Source: Colwellia demingiae
GTDB taxonomy: Bacteria; Pseudomonadota; Gammaproteobacteria; Enterobacterales; Alteromonadaceae
DNA: 64,000 nt
Assembly (NCBI RefSeq): GCF_007954275.1
Contig: NZ_VOLT01000007.1
Coordinates: forward strand, 186,001-250,000
Reading direction: 5' to 3'
Under the pieces are notes generated by a model. The model was given only the letters and a program-made list of their open reading frames with translations. It ran no database searches and was not told the origin of the DNA. Positions 35,514 through 44,566 of the stretch are shown here, piece after piece (position 1 is the stretch's first letter; every line of letters starts with the position of its first letter). Position numbers and translations under genes: made by a program.

Positions 35514-35565
35514 TTACAGTTTCATTACAAGCTATTACAGTCTCTTCGCTATTTTCTTTTATAAT
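35514..35565 (+). promoter_or_regulatory. TTACA direct repeats and promoter of response-regulator gene
   Basis: TTACA occurs at 35514, 35525 and 35535, i.e. at 11- and 10-bp steps, the form recognised by OmpR/PhoB-family winged-helix dimers. The last copy overlaps a possible -35 (TTACAG), with TATAAT at 35560-35565 after 19 nt. Autoregulation by the encoded regulator, or control by PhoB, is inferred. Confidence 0.5.
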
Positions 35566-35607
35566 TTAATTATCAAATCAAAATTGTTTAATTTTAAGGA
35601 GTCTGTC

Positions 35608-36378
35608 ATGGCATCAAGTATTGAGCTTGTTGAAAATATACAACCACTTGAAACTAAAAATGATAATCAATTACAACAAAATTTACTGTTGATTGAGAAT
35701 GATCATTACCTCAGTAAAGCGTTTTTAGTTCATGGTGAACAATCGGTTTACCAAACTACAAAAATACGTACAGGTGAAGTCCTCAGTCAAGAGCTGAAAA
35801 GCTACTTAGTAGGTCATCGACCAAGCATGATAGTGTTAGATGTTGGTTTTTCTGACAGCGCACAGTTATTAATAATACGAGATCTTCGAGCCTTATTTGA
35901 TGGTCTACTTGTGATTGTCTCAAGCAAAAATAGTGAAAAAGAGCAAGTTGAAGCTTTTAAGTTAGGTGTGGATGATTATTTACTTAAGCCGATCGATAGT
36001 CGAATACTGATGATGCGAATTGAGGCTTTATTTCGTCGTCAGAGTCATAAAACAAACCAAGTTGAATTAGCTAGTTTAACGATGGGGGATGTTTGTCTGC
36101 AGCCTAAATCACAAAAATGTTTTATTAATGGCGCGGTAGTGAAGTTAACAACCTTTGAGTTTAATTTATTAAAGTCTTTAGTTGAACATCAAGGGAAGAT
36201 CTTATCCCGAGATCAACTCTATAGTACCTTGCTTAGACGAGTATACAATGGCGTAGAACGTACTCTGGATGTCAGAATGTCACAACTACGCGAAAAATTG
36301 ACTATAGCTGGTATGAAGAATAACCAGATAGAGACAGTTTGGGGTCAAGGATACATGTTTAACAATATAGCTTCTTAG
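35608..36378 (+). CDS. OmpR-family DNA-binding response regulator (orphan)
   Basis: About 256 residues from the ATG preceded by AAGGAG at 6 nt; a longer in-frame extension to 35350 overlaps the ATPase gene and is rejected. A 30-residue N-terminal tail precedes the receiver domain, whose acidic start is LLIENDHY. The phosphoacceptor Asp is in MIVLDVGFSDS, and the switch Ser and Lys are in IVSSKN and LLKPID. The C-terminal winged helix has FEFNLLKSLVEHQGKILSRD and ends ETVWGQGYMF. No histidine kinase gene is adjacent, so the partner is elsewhere. The next gene, plsC, is separated by a hairpin. Confidence 0.9.
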   Translation: MASSIELVENIQPLETKNDNQLQQNLLLIENDHYLSKAFLVHGEQSVYQTTKIRTGEVLSQELKSYLVGHRPSMIVLDVGFSDSAQLLIIRDLRALFDGLLVIVSSKNSEKEQVEAFKLGVDDYLLKPIDSRILMMRIEALFRRQSHKTNQVELASLTMGDVCLQPKSQKCFINGAVVKLTTFEFNLLKSLVEHQGKILSRDQLYSTLLRRVYNGVERTLDVRMSQLREKLTIAGMKNNQIETVWGQGYMFNNIAS

Positions 36379-36390
36379 TTCGGCCTTTTA

Positions 36391-36429
36391 CACAATAGTT
36401 CAATAATGTGCTCGTATTGGACTATTGTG
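36391..36429. terminator. Hairpin after response-regulator gene
   Basis: CACAATAGTTCAATA and TATTGGACTATTGTG form a 15-bp stem with a single G-T pair. No T-tract follows, so it is a probable transcript-end hairpin rather than a classical terminator. Confidence 0.45.
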
Positions 36430-36539
36430 ACATCCATCGTCATTTCCTCGGATAAATAAATAATAGCTTTACCCTATTATTTGTTTTTTCTGTATACTCG
36501 CCCATACTCTTTTTTTAGCTACCAACGCTGGAGCTTTCT

Positions 36540-37268
36540 TTGCTAGCTGTAATACGCGTTTTTTTAATGACCTTGGCGTTGCTCATCATTTGCACTGTCT
36601 CTATTTTCTATTGTTTATTACGTCCTTTTCATCGTAATAATGTTTATCATACTTCAAGGTTCCTTGGGAAAATCACTAAAATTCTCGGCGTTGACGTCGA
36701 ACTGAGAATTCCTGCATCGCTTAAAGATATAGGTCCTGTTGTTTGGATGGCAAATCATCAGAACAGCTATGATCTTTTCACTCATGCTAATGCCGTATTG
36801 CCTGGTACCGTGAGCGTAGGCAAAAAAAGCTTGAAATGGATTCCTATTTTTGGACAAATGTATTGGTTAACTGGCAATATTTTAATTGATCGAAGAAACA
36901 CTAGTAAAGCAATGAATACTATTGAATTAACGGCAGATAAAATAAAGAAAGATAAGCTTTCTGTCTGGATGTTTCCTGAAGGTACCCGTAGCCGAGGACG
37001 AGGTTTATTGCCATTGAAAACAGGCGCTTTTCGTACCGCCCTTCAGGCAGGAGTGCCGATTGTACCCATATGTGCCAGTAACCAGGTAGGTACGATTAAC
37101 TTAAACCGTTGGGATAATGGAAAAATTATCATAGAATTCCTAGACCCTATTCACCTTGATGATGCAAGTCGCGAGAACTTACGCTCAATAGTAAATGAAG
37201 TTCATGAATTAATGTCTAATAAAATTGAGCAGTTATCGATTGAAGCTGCGGCTTATCATAATAAATAA
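36540..37268 (+). CDS. plsC: 1-acyl-sn-glycerol-3-phosphate acyltransferase
   Basis: A 242-residue PlsC of normal length. It makes phosphatidic acid from lysophosphatidic acid at the inner membrane. An N-terminal helix (VFLMTLALLIICTVSIFYCL) is followed by the catalytic NHQNSYD (H73, D78) and the acceptor motif FPEGTRSRG (E147). The start is TTG at 36540, supported by GGAG 6 nt upstream; the next ATG is nine codons in. The rraB gene follows after 30 bp on the same strand. It is much closer to canonical PlsC than the gene at 15660. Confidence 0.9.
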   Translation: MLAVIRVFLMTLALLIICTVSIFYCLLRPFHRNNVYHTSRFLGKITKILGVDVELRIPASLKDIGPVVWMANHQNSYDLFTHANAVLPGTVSVGKKSLKWIPIFGQMYWLTGNILIDRRNTSKAMNTIELTADKIKKDKLSVWMFPEGTRSRGRGLLPLKTGAFRTALQAGVPIVPICASNQVGTINLNRWDNGKIIIEFLDPIHLDDASRENLRSIVNEVHELMSNKIEQLSIEAAAYHNK

Positions 37269-37298
37269 CACAGATAGATTATAAAATATAAATAGGTA

Positions 37299-37655
37299 AT
37301 GAAAATGATTGATGAAGAATTACAACAATGGTTTAGCCACACTGAAATGCTAATTGCTGAATTGCTTGAAGACGGCACTAATGAAGAAGTTTATCACACC
37401 ATTGAACATCACTTTGCTAGTAGTGATTTTGATTTATTAGAAAAGGCTGCTATCGCTGCATTTAAGTTAGGGCTAGAAATTGAAGAGCCAGAAGAAGCTG
37501 AATTAGAAAATGGCGATAAAGTATTTGCTTTTGATATTGCTACAGAACAAATGTTAGATGTAAATTTAATCAAAAAAGAAACCCAAGCGATGTTTGAGCT
37601 GGCAAAACAATGTGGTGTTGACTACGATGGCTGGGGCACATACTTTGAAGAATAA
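37299..37655 (+). CDS. rraB: Ribonuclease E inhibitor RraB
   Basis: A 118-residue acidic protein with the RraB/YjgD pattern, ending in the hallmark CGVDYDGWGTYFEE. RraB binds the C-terminal scaffold of RNase E and changes which mRNAs are degraded. The start could be either of two ATGs (37299 or 37305) after AGG; the upstream one is listed. It may be read with plsC, 30 bp upstream. Confidence 0.88.
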   Translation: MKMIDEELQQWFSHTEMLIAELLEDGTNEEVYHTIEHHFASSDFDLLEKAAIAAFKLGLEIEEPEEAELENGDKVFAFDIATEQMLDVNLIKKETQAMFELAKQCGVDYDGWGTYFEE

Positions 37656-37822
37656 CTTTAAGGTATAGTAAAATACTCTAAGGCTTGAACACCTGTACTA
37701 AATATCTTAAGATGTGCGACATAACTAACCAGTTGTTATTCGCTGGCTTGCTGGTGCTGACTAAGTTGGGCCAGCTGATAGTTGAAATTATCAGGATTTT
37801 TATACACTAAGGAAAGTAAACC

Positions 37823-37978
37823 ATGGAATGGCTTAGTAAAATACTATCACAAGAACCCACTGTACTCGCCCTCTCAATAACAGCTGTTATTGCTATATTT
37901 ATTTTTGCGGCAAGAAAAGCGCACTTAAATCACTTAGCTCGAATGAAAAAGATAGATGATACCTTTAACATTAAATGA
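37823..37978 (+). CDS. Small single-helix membrane protein (51 residues), unknown function
   Basis: An ATG preceded by AAGGA at about 9 nt opens a 51-codon frame. The product has a polar start (MEWLSKILSQEPTV), a hydrophobic helix (LALSITAVIAIFIFAA) and a basic tail with RKAHLNHLARMKK. The basic residues after the helix suggest an N-out, C-in orientation. I do not recognise it. Ribosome site, composition and helix favour a real gene. The rest of 37656-38048 shows nothing else recognisable. Confidence 0.55.
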   Translation: MEWLSKILSQEPTVLALSITAVIAIFIFAARKAHLNHLARMKKIDDTFNIK

Positions 37979-38048
37979 AACTTAATGGATTGATTGGTTC
38001 ATCATTGGAATCTATTAATTTACCCCAGCTTCAGCCAAAACTTATATA

Positions 38049-39071
38049 TTAACACTTAGCCGTTGAGTCTCTGATAATCAATTTTGGTACATATTGGCTG
38101 ATGGTCGGTTGATTCTTTTGCTTGCGAACTTGGCTAATAAGTAAATTTGCAGCATCTTCAGCTATTTGGCTGTTCGGCTGATCTGCGGTAGTGAGTTTTG
38201 GCCAAGTTTGACGAGAGAATGGACTGTTTTCAAACCCTACTATTGATAGTTGTTCAGGAATCGAGATATTCATTAATCTTGCAGCAAATAATGCCCCAGC
38301 AGCAATTTCATCATTACAAGAAAAAATAGCGGTTGGACGAGTATTATTGCTTTCTGTAGACATCAACTGCTTTGCACCACTAACCCCTGAATCAAAAGAG
38401 TATTCACCTTCGATAACAAGTTTTTTATCAAAGTCGATGTTACTTTCTTTTAGCGCTTTTCTGTAACCTTTATAACGTTCAACCGTTGACATATGTTTTG
38501 CGTCACCCGCAATAAAACCAATGTCTTTATGGCCTAAGTCGATTAAATGTTGGGTAATGGTTTGTGCAGCGTCTCTATCATTTACCATAACACAAGGGCT
38601 TAGATCATCAGGCGCAACATCACCAGACATGATACGTACAACTTTAACGTCAAGCGCTACTAATGATTTAACAAACTCAGGCATTTCGGATAGAGGAGGG
38701 GTCAAAATTAAGCCTGCAATACGAGCATGCTTAACCATGTTGACAACCTCTTCGGTAATATTTTCATTTTTCGCATCGCAAGGGTGAATCAATAATTCAA
38801 AACCTTGCTGTTTGCAGGCAGATAAAATGCCTTCCTGCATATCAATGATGTAATAAGCGTTAGGGTTATCGTAAATATAAGCAACAGAAAACGATTTTGC
38901 ACCAGCTAAATTTCGTGCAGCTAAATTTGGCTGATAATTTAATTCTTCGACAGCTTTTTGTACTTTTTCACGTGTTAATTGGCGTACTGAAATTTCATTG
39001 TTAATAACACGAGAAACAGTTTTTATTGATACGCCAGCTTGTTTTGCTACGTCATTTATTGTCGCTTTCAT
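38049..39071 (-). CDS. nagR: LacI-family repressor of GlcNAc utilisation
   Basis: A 340-residue LacI-family protein. The N-terminal helix-turn-helix is INDVAKQAGVSIKTVSRVIN, with the hinge helix at NLAARNLAG. The rest is a periplasmic-binding-protein-like sensor domain, whose ligand by analogy with Shewanella NagR would be GlcNAc or its phosphate. It is divergent from pgi across a TGACAGCGCTGTCA palindrome. The same palindrome occurs before the TonB receptor, hex, nagK and nagB. That makes this protein the probable binder; the name is from context, not from a direct match. Confidence 0.88.
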   Translation of the reverse strand: MKATINDVAKQAGVSIKTVSRVINNEISVRQLTREKVQKAVEELNYQPNLAARNLAGAKSFSVAYIYDNPNAYYIIDMQEGILSACKQQGFELLIHPCDAKNENITEEVVNMVKHARIAGLILTPPLSEMPEFVKSLVALDVKVVRIMSGDVAPDDLSPCVMVNDRDAAQTITQHLIDLGHKDIGFIAGDAKHMSTVERYKGYRKALKESNIDFDKKLVIEGEYSFDSGVSGAKQLMSTESNNTRPTAIFSCNDEIAAGALFAARLMNISIPEQLSIVGFENSPFSRQTWPKLTTADQPNSQIAEDAANLLISQVRKQKNQPTISQYVPKLIIRDSTAKC

Positions 39072-39192
39072 CTGCAGATAACCTTGTTCTTATTTTTATA
39101 AACTGACTGGCTATGCCAGAGTGTTGTAATTATTGCATAGCCGGTCCGTAGTAATCTATAGGACTTTACAGTATTATTTAGAGTAATAACAA

Positions 39193-39221
39193 TTGACAGC
39201 GCTGTCATTTTTTAATAGGGT
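39193..39221 (+). promoter_or_regulatory. NagR operator B and pgi promoter
   Basis: Perfect palindrome TGACAGCGCTGTCA at 39194-39207. TTGACA (39193-39198), 17 nt, TAGGGT (39216-39221) form a promoter toward pgi, with the operator covering the -35. It is about equidistant from the two starts, so it can also control nagR, although the minus-strand -10 (TACTCT) is weak. Confidence 0.75.
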
Positions 39222-39326
39222 ACCATGAAAATATTACAAGTCATAATGGTTAAACCGAGCAAATACTCAAGTTAACTACAATGATAAAGTCGATAATTGT
39301 GTCTGAACCACCTTATAGGAATTAGT

Positions 39327-40967
39327 ATGTCGTCTCGTCAAACATTAGCTAGCTGGAAGAAGCTTCAGCTACTTGCCCAAGATAAAAAATCTCAGCATAT
39401 GAATACTTTGTTTGCACAAGACAGCGAACGTTTTAATAAGTTCTCTATCGAATTACCAAACATGTTACTCGATTACTCTAAAAATCTAATTGATACCGAA
39501 ACGCTCGACGCCTTATTAGCGCTAGCAGAAGAGACGAAAGTATGTGATTGGCGAGCTAAGATGTTTGCTGGTGAGAAAATAAATAAAACCGAGGACCGTG
39601 CGGTATTACACACGGCGTTACGTCGTCAAAGTGATGAAGCCTTTATTATCGAGGGCGAAAACGTAACTGAGCATGTCCAAAATCAACTAGCCGAGATGGA
39701 AATATTTGTAAACAAAGTTCGTCAGGGACATTGGTTAGGTTACTCAGGTAAACGCATTACCGATATTGTTAATATCGGAGTGGGTGGCTCTAATCTTGGG
39801 CCACAAATGGTCACAGAAGCATTGAAACATTACAGCGATGGCAGTGTGAATGTTCATTACGTATCTAATGTTGATGGAGCGCAAATTGCTGAAGTACTTC
39901 GTCCGTTAGAGCCTGAAAAAGTTCTCTTTATTGTTTCAAGTAAAACCTTTACTACCACTGAAACGATGACAAATGCTCGTACAGCGATTAATTGGCTAAC
40001 AAGTGCCTCTTTCGATGAAAACTCAGTTGCAAAACACTTTGTTGCAGTCACTGCAAATAAAGAAAATGCCATGAGTTTTGGTATAGAAGAACAAAACATC
40101 TTTGATATGTGGGATTGGGTAGGTGGCCGCTTTTCACTATGGTCGGCTATTGGTCTCGCGATTGCTCTTGATCTAGGTTTTGACAAGTTTGAAGAGTTAC
40201 TGGCCGGTGCTCATGATATGGATCAGCATTTTATCAATGCACCATTAAAAGAGAATTTCCCAGCAATTCTAGCTTTGATTAGTGTTTGGAATACCACTTT
40301 CCTCGGCTCTCAGTCACAAGCTATTTTACCTTACGATCAAACGTTGCATATGTTAACGGCATACTTGCAGCAAGCTGAAATGGAAAGTAACGGTAAATCG
40401 GTGAGTTGGGATGGTGATGAAATCGATTATGCTACTGTGCCTTCAATTTGGGGCGAGTTAGGAATCAATGGTCAGCATGCCTTCTACCAATACTTGCATC
40501 AAAGCAATAATGTTGTGCCCGCAGATTTTATTGGCTCGGTTAAAAGTGTTACCCCAGTAAAAGGGCATCATGAAACCTTGATGGCAAATTTCTTTGCACA
40601 AACACAAGCATTAATGGTGGGGGTCAATGAGGAGCAAGTCCGTGCAGATCTTAAAGCGAAAGGTCGCGATGCTGATTACATCGATAAAGTTGCACCACAT
40701 AAAGTGCACAAAGGTAATAGACCGACTAATACCATTTTATTAAAGTGTATCAACCCAAGAAACTTAGGTAGTTTGATTGCAGCTTATGAGCACAAGATCT
40801 TTGTTCAAGGAATAATCTTACAGATATGTTCTTTCGATCAATGGGGTGTTGAACTGGGTAAAGGCCTTGCTGCAGAGATACAAAGCGAACTGCAAACAGA
40901 TAATATTTCTGCTCAGCATGACTGTTCAACGTCAAGTTTGCTGAAGTTTTATCAGTCAGCAAAGTAG
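39327..40967 (+). CDS. pgi: Glucose-6-phosphate isomerase
   Basis: A 546-residue Pgi of normal bacterial length. It interconverts fructose-6-phosphate and glucose-6-phosphate. Recognisable blocks are NIGVGGSNLGPQMV, the sugar-phosphate site VSSKTFTTTET, FDMWDWVGGRFSLWSAIGL and the C-terminal FDQWGVELGKGLA. The start at 39327 follows AGGA; a GTG at 39297 would add ten unlikely residues. It is divergent from nagR and shares a NagR operator. Since NagB yields fructose-6-phosphate, Pgi would feed amino-sugar carbon into the Entner-Doudoroff or pentose phosphate route. A repeat A copy and a terminator follow. Confidence 0.95.
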   Translation: MSSRQTLASWKKLQLLAQDKKSQHMNTLFAQDSERFNKFSIELPNMLLDYSKNLIDTETLDALLALAEETKVCDWRAKMFAGEKINKTEDRAVLHTALRRQSDEAFIIEGENVTEHVQNQLAEMEIFVNKVRQGHWLGYSGKRITDIVNIGVGGSNLGPQMVTEALKHYSDGSVNVHYVSNVDGAQIAEVLRPLEPEKVLFIVSSKTFTTTETMTNARTAINWLTSASFDENSVAKHFVAVTANKENAMSFGIEEQNIFDMWDWVGGRFSLWSAIGLAIALDLGFDKFEELLAGAHDMDQHFINAPLKENFPAILALISVWNTTFLGSQSQAILPYDQTLHMLTAYLQQAEMESNGKSVSWDGDEIDYATVPSIWGELGINGQHAFYQYLHQSNNVVPADFIGSVKSVTPVKGHHETLMANFFAQTQALMVGVNEEQVRADLKAKGRDADYIDKVAPHKVHKGNRPTNTILLKCINPRNLGSLIAAYEHKIFVQGIILQICSFDQWGVELGKGLAAEIQSELQTDNISAQHDCSTSSLLKFYQSAK

Positions 40968-41025
40968 TCGCTTTCTATGAATAATACCTAACTTGAGTCT
41001 CGATTAACTCACATTAAACAGACTT

Positions 41026-41291
41026 TAAACCATGTTACCTCAAGATACAGGATTCAGCTGGAATTAGAAGCGTCTTTAGGCAAGGTATTGATTGAAGGTA
41101 ATGGTTGTTCCCTTATCGAAATTAATAACGTAGCATAAAGTTTTTCTAAACCAGCCCTACGGGGATGTCTGAGCGAATAATGCTCTTCGTTGCCTCTCTT
41201 TTTAAGGGAACAACCCTTAATAAAAAGAGGCGCCTCGATCATAAATAGCACAGTCATCCTGAAACTCGCCTCTTGAGGTATCATGGGTATA
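41026..41291. repeat. Dispersed repeat A, full-length copy 2
   Basis: Similar to the element at 1387-1653 throughout the interior (GATTCAGCTGGAATTAGAAG, CTTTAGGCAAGG, CTTTTTAAGGGA, TCCTGAAAC). The tips differ in sequence but remain complementary: ATGTTACCTCAAGA on the left and TCTTGAGGTATCAT on the right. Between copies 1 and 2 at least five tip base pairs have changed on both arms. The inner hairpin also covaries (ACATTT/AAATGT in copy 1, GCCTC/GAGGC here). It lies downstream of pgi. Confidence 0.8.
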
Positions 41292-41359
41292 GATCACTAA
41301 ATTATTTTTTTAAAATAACATTCGAATGAAAAATTTTAGCTAGAAAGAATACAGCCATT

Positions 41360-41399
41360 AAAGCTAATACCATCTCTAATATGGTATTAGCTTTTTTTT
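41360..41399 (+). terminator. Intrinsic terminator downstream of pgi and repeat A
   Basis: AAAGCTAATACCAT, 7-nt loop, ATGGTATTAGCTTT followed by a run of T. It isolates the TonB receptor gene from upstream transcription. Confidence 0.85.
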
Positions 41400-41686
41400 G
41401 TCCGTAGATCAAATAAGCCAGTAAAATAATTACCAGACTTGTCGTTCGAACTTAGTGAATTTTTATTCCTAAAAATGAAATAAAAATTCACAGCTCAATA
41501 TTTTACGTGTTTTTTTTATACAGAAAGTGATAGTTATTTGGATAGTTACGATTTAATTACAAAAATAACAAATAAAAAAATCCTTTGTATTCATAGTCTT
41601 TGTTATTTTATGTAACTGTTATACAGTTTTGAGTTAATTTATTCTGGTCAAACGTAAAAATAAACGGTATGGTTTATTACGTCTTA

Positions 41687-41700
41687 TGACAGCGTTGTCA
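41687..41700 (+). promoter_or_regulatory. NagR operator C upstream of TonB receptor
   Basis: TGACAGCGTTGTCA, one mismatch from the perfect palindrome, 94 bp upstream of the receptor start. It is paired with operator D, 22 bp centre to centre (two helical turns), suggesting cooperative repression. Confidence 0.75.
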
Positions 41701-41708
41701 TTAAATAT

Positions 41709-41746
41709 TGACAGCGCTGTCGTAAAACCGAATTAATTATTATAAG
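41709..41746 (+). promoter_or_regulatory. NagR operator D and probable receptor promoter
   Basis: TGACAGCGCTGTCG (41709-41722). A TATAAG at 41741-41746 could be the -10, with a weak -35 (TGTCGT) inside the operator at 17-nt spacing. The TTGACA at 41708 has no good -10 at normal spacing here, unlike other sites. Confidence 0.65.
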
Positions 41747-41793
41747 TAAATATAAAAACATTCTAAAAACAAAACGTGTGTAAGGGAAAGTCG

Positions 41794-44445
41794 ATGTCAA
41801 CTAAAACATTTAAAAAAGGCGTGTTAGCAAGTTCAATTGCTATGATCTTAGCTGGTGTATCATCACAAGCTATCGCAGCTGATGAAGCAGCTTCTGAAAT
41901 AAATAAAGAAGAAGTTGAAGTAATTCAGGTAACCGGTATTCGTGGTTCATTAAAAGCTTCATTAAACGGGAAGCGTTTTTCTAATGCTACTGTTGACGTA
42001 GTATCATCAGAAGATATTGGTAAATTCCCTGATGGCGATGTTGGTGAGTCTTTAGCACGTATCCCAGGTGTTAGTGTTTCTCGTCAGTTTGGTCAAGGTT
42101 CACAAGTATCAATTCGTGGCGCTTCTTCACAATTAACACGTACTTTATTAAATGGTCACTCAGTAGCCTCTACTGGTTGGTATGATCAACAAGCAATTGA
42201 CCGTAGCTTCAACTACTCAATGCTTCCTTCTGAAATGGTTGGTGGTTTAGAAGTTTACAAATCTTCACAAGCTGATTTAGTTGAAGGTGGTATCGGTGGT
42301 ACCGTTATTGTTAAAACGCGTAGACCTTTAGATTTAGAAGCTAATACTGTTTTTGCAAGTGTTAAAGGAACTTACGGAACGGTTAATGAAGAAGTTAGCC
42401 CTGAAATTTCAGGTTTATACAGCTTTAAAAATGATTCTGAATCTTTCGGTATCTTAGTTTCTGGTGCTGTTTCTAACACTGATTACCAACGTAACGGTGT
42501 AGAAACATCACGAAACTGGAGTGGTGGTATGGCTCCAACTACATTCCAACAGGAACGTGAACGTACTGCATTGAATCTTGATATGCAATTTCGTCCAACT
42601 GAAGCATTAGAATTTGGTTTAAGCATAATGTCTTTAGACTTAAGCGCAAATAATGCTAACAGCCAACTTATTATGTTCCCAGGTGATGATTCATGTACAC
42701 AGACTAATCCTGCTAATGGTAAATGTGTAATGAGAACAGTTACTGATGCAAATGTTGGTTACGGTCCTGATGGCTTTAATTCTGGTTACTTCCAAACTTG
42801 GGCTCGTGAAGCTTCAATGGATTCTAATACCATCGATTTTGACTGGACTTATGAAGCAGATTCATTCACTTTCTCTGGTCGTGTTGGTAATACTCAATCA
42901 GACGGTGGTGCTAGAACAGCACTTGTTGGTGAATATGCTCGTGATTCTTCAGATACACACGGTATTTGGGATATGACAGGTGACCAAGCTAAGTTTGATG
43001 TTGAAAATAAGAACATTCCTCTTACTGTTTTACCTGACAATGTAGGCATTCAAACTTGGGCTCTAGAAGATAAGCCTAATTCAGATGAAGAAACTTATGT
43101 AAATTTAGACCTTGAAATTCCAGTTGAAATTGGCGTTATTTCTAGCATTAAAACAGGTTTCCGTTACGCAGATCACTCAGTTAAGAAAGAAGGTCTTAAA
43201 GGTATAACAACAGACGGTTTTGCTCCAACATTAAGACCTTCTGGTGAGTATTACCCAGGTAGATCAACATCTGGTGCTGGCTTTACTTTACCTGAAGCAA
43301 ACCGTGATTTAATTCTTTCTGATTCTTTAGCGGCTACAGATCATTACGAAAGTAAAAAAGATTCTTACGGCACTGTTGAGGAAGAAAATATTGCCTTATA
43401 TGTAATGGCTGATTTTGATACTGACGGTATTCGAGGTAACATCGGTTTACGTTATGTATCAACAGATGCATCATCAGATTATTATGCGCTTGACGCTAAC
43501 GGTAATTACGCTGATAGTTTATCTACTGATAAAGCAAGCTATAGTGAAATTTTACCTAGCTTAAACGTAGCAATGGACTTATCTGAAGATGTTATTTTAC
43601 GAACATCTGCAGCACAAGTAATCTCTCGTCCTAACTACGGTGATATGTTCTCTACTACATCTATATCTAACTTGGATAGTATACAACCAGGTACTCAAGT
43701 TGCGACTACTGGTAATGTAGCACTTAACCCATACAAAGCTTTCCAATTCGATGTTGGTGTTGAATGGTACTTTAGTGATGATGGTATGATGAGTGTTGCT
43801 TACTTTGTGAAAGATGTAAGCTCATCAATTTCTTCAAGTGACTCAGTAAATCAACAAATTGGCATAGATATTCCTATTTATGAAGCAGACCCTTCGCTAA
43901 GCCCTTGTGATGGCGGTGAAGCGGATTGTTGGGCTGTTGGTCAAACAGCTAATGTAAGTGGTGGTTATATCAAAGGTGTTGAACTACAAGTTCAAGATGC
44001 TTTTGATAATGGCTTTGGCTATAGCGTAAACTATACGTATGCTGATGCGGAATCACCTGCAGAAAACTATTCTGATGCTAACGATGTTTTCTCTGATTCA
44101 TCAGATCACACAGTTAATGCTGTAGGTTTCTATGAAAATGATAATATCTCAGCTCGTTTAGCTTATAACTGGCGTTCAGAGTACATCATGCGCGAAGCTC
44201 CAGGCTGGTACTGGAATCGTACACACGAAGCGTATGGTACATTGGATTTTAGTACATCTTGGTCTGCTACTGATTATTTAGACGTTACCTTTGAAGTTGC
44301 TAATATCTTAGAAGAAGACAGCTTACAAACTGGTGCTTATAAAGCTGGTGGTGAGGCTCCTCAACAAGATCTTGAAGAGAGTTTCCCTGCTTGGTCTTTT
44401 GAAGGTGAAGCTACCTTTAAATTAGGTGTTGCTGTTCGTTTCTAA
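41794..44445 (+). CDS. TonB-dependent receptor for GlcNAc/chitooligosaccharides
   Basis: About 883 residues. Signal peptide ending near SSQAIAA, TonB-box-like EVIQVTGIRGSL, plug motifs FPDGDVGESLARIPGVSVSR and QVSIRGASSQLTRTLLNGHS, then a beta-barrel ending in FKLGVAVRF. The start at 41794 follows AAGGGA at 6-8 nt; a GTG six codons upstream is rejected. Two NagR-type operators precede it, so the ligand is inferred to be chitin oligomers or GlcNAc. It shares its N-terminal organisation and a halogenase-like neighbour with the receptor at 8799. A terminator lies between it and the next gene. Confidence 0.92.
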   Translation: MSTKTFKKGVLASSIAMILAGVSSQAIAADEAASEINKEEVEVIQVTGIRGSLKASLNGKRFSNATVDVVSSEDIGKFPDGDVGESLARIPGVSVSRQFGQGSQVSIRGASSQLTRTLLNGHSVASTGWYDQQAIDRSFNYSMLPSEMVGGLEVYKSSQADLVEGGIGGTVIVKTRRPLDLEANTVFASVKGTYGTVNEEVSPEISGLYSFKNDSESFGILVSGAVSNTDYQRNGVETSRNWSGGMAPTTFQQERERTALNLDMQFRPTEALEFGLSIMSLDLSANNANSQLIMFPGDDSCTQTNPANGKCVMRTVTDANVGYGPDGFNSGYFQTWAREASMDSNTIDFDWTYEADSFTFSGRVGNTQSDGGARTALVGEYARDSSDTHGIWDMTGDQAKFDVENKNIPLTVLPDNVGIQTWALEDKPNSDEETYVNLDLEIPVEIGVISSIKTGFRYADHSVKKEGLKGITTDGFAPTLRPSGEYYPGRSTSGAGFTLPEANRDLILSDSLAATDHYESKKDSYGTVEEENIALYVMADFDTDGIRGNIGLRYVSTDASSDYYALDANGNYADSLSTDKASYSEILPSLNVAMDLSEDVILRTSAAQVISRPNYGDMFSTTSISNLDSIQPGTQVATTGNVALNPYKAFQFDVGVEWYFSDDGMMSVAYFVKDVSSSISSSDSVNQQIGIDIPIYEADPSLSPCDGGEADCWAVGQTANVSGGYIKGVELQVQDAFDNGFGYSVNYTYADAESPAENYSDANDVFSDSSDHTVNAVGFYENDNISARLAYNWRSEYIMREAPGWYWNRTHEAYGTLDFSTSWSATDYLDVTFEVANILEEDSLQTGAYKAGGEAPQQDLEESFPAWSFEGEATFKLGVAVRF

Positions 44446-44485
44446 AACACTTAGATTCAAATAATAAAACTTATGTTTTATTAAT

Positions 44486-44511
44486 AAAGCCCAGCTAATG
44501 CTGGGCTTTTT
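44486..44511 (+). terminator. Terminator after TonB receptor
   Basis: AAAGCCCAGC, loop TAAT, GCTGGGCTTT plus T-run. It would attenuate transcription between the receptor and the halogenase-like gene, giving less of the latter. The maltodextrin locus has the same arrangement at 8755. Confidence 0.85.
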
Positions 44512-44566
44512 ACATATTATTACTCATACATATATTCAGCTATATTTAAAAAATTACTGAGGTCTT

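Noticed and set aside
35350-35607. N-terminal extension of the response regulator
   Set aside because: It overlaps the ATPase gene and the promoter with TTACA repeats, while the ATG at 35608 has AAGGAG at the right distance.
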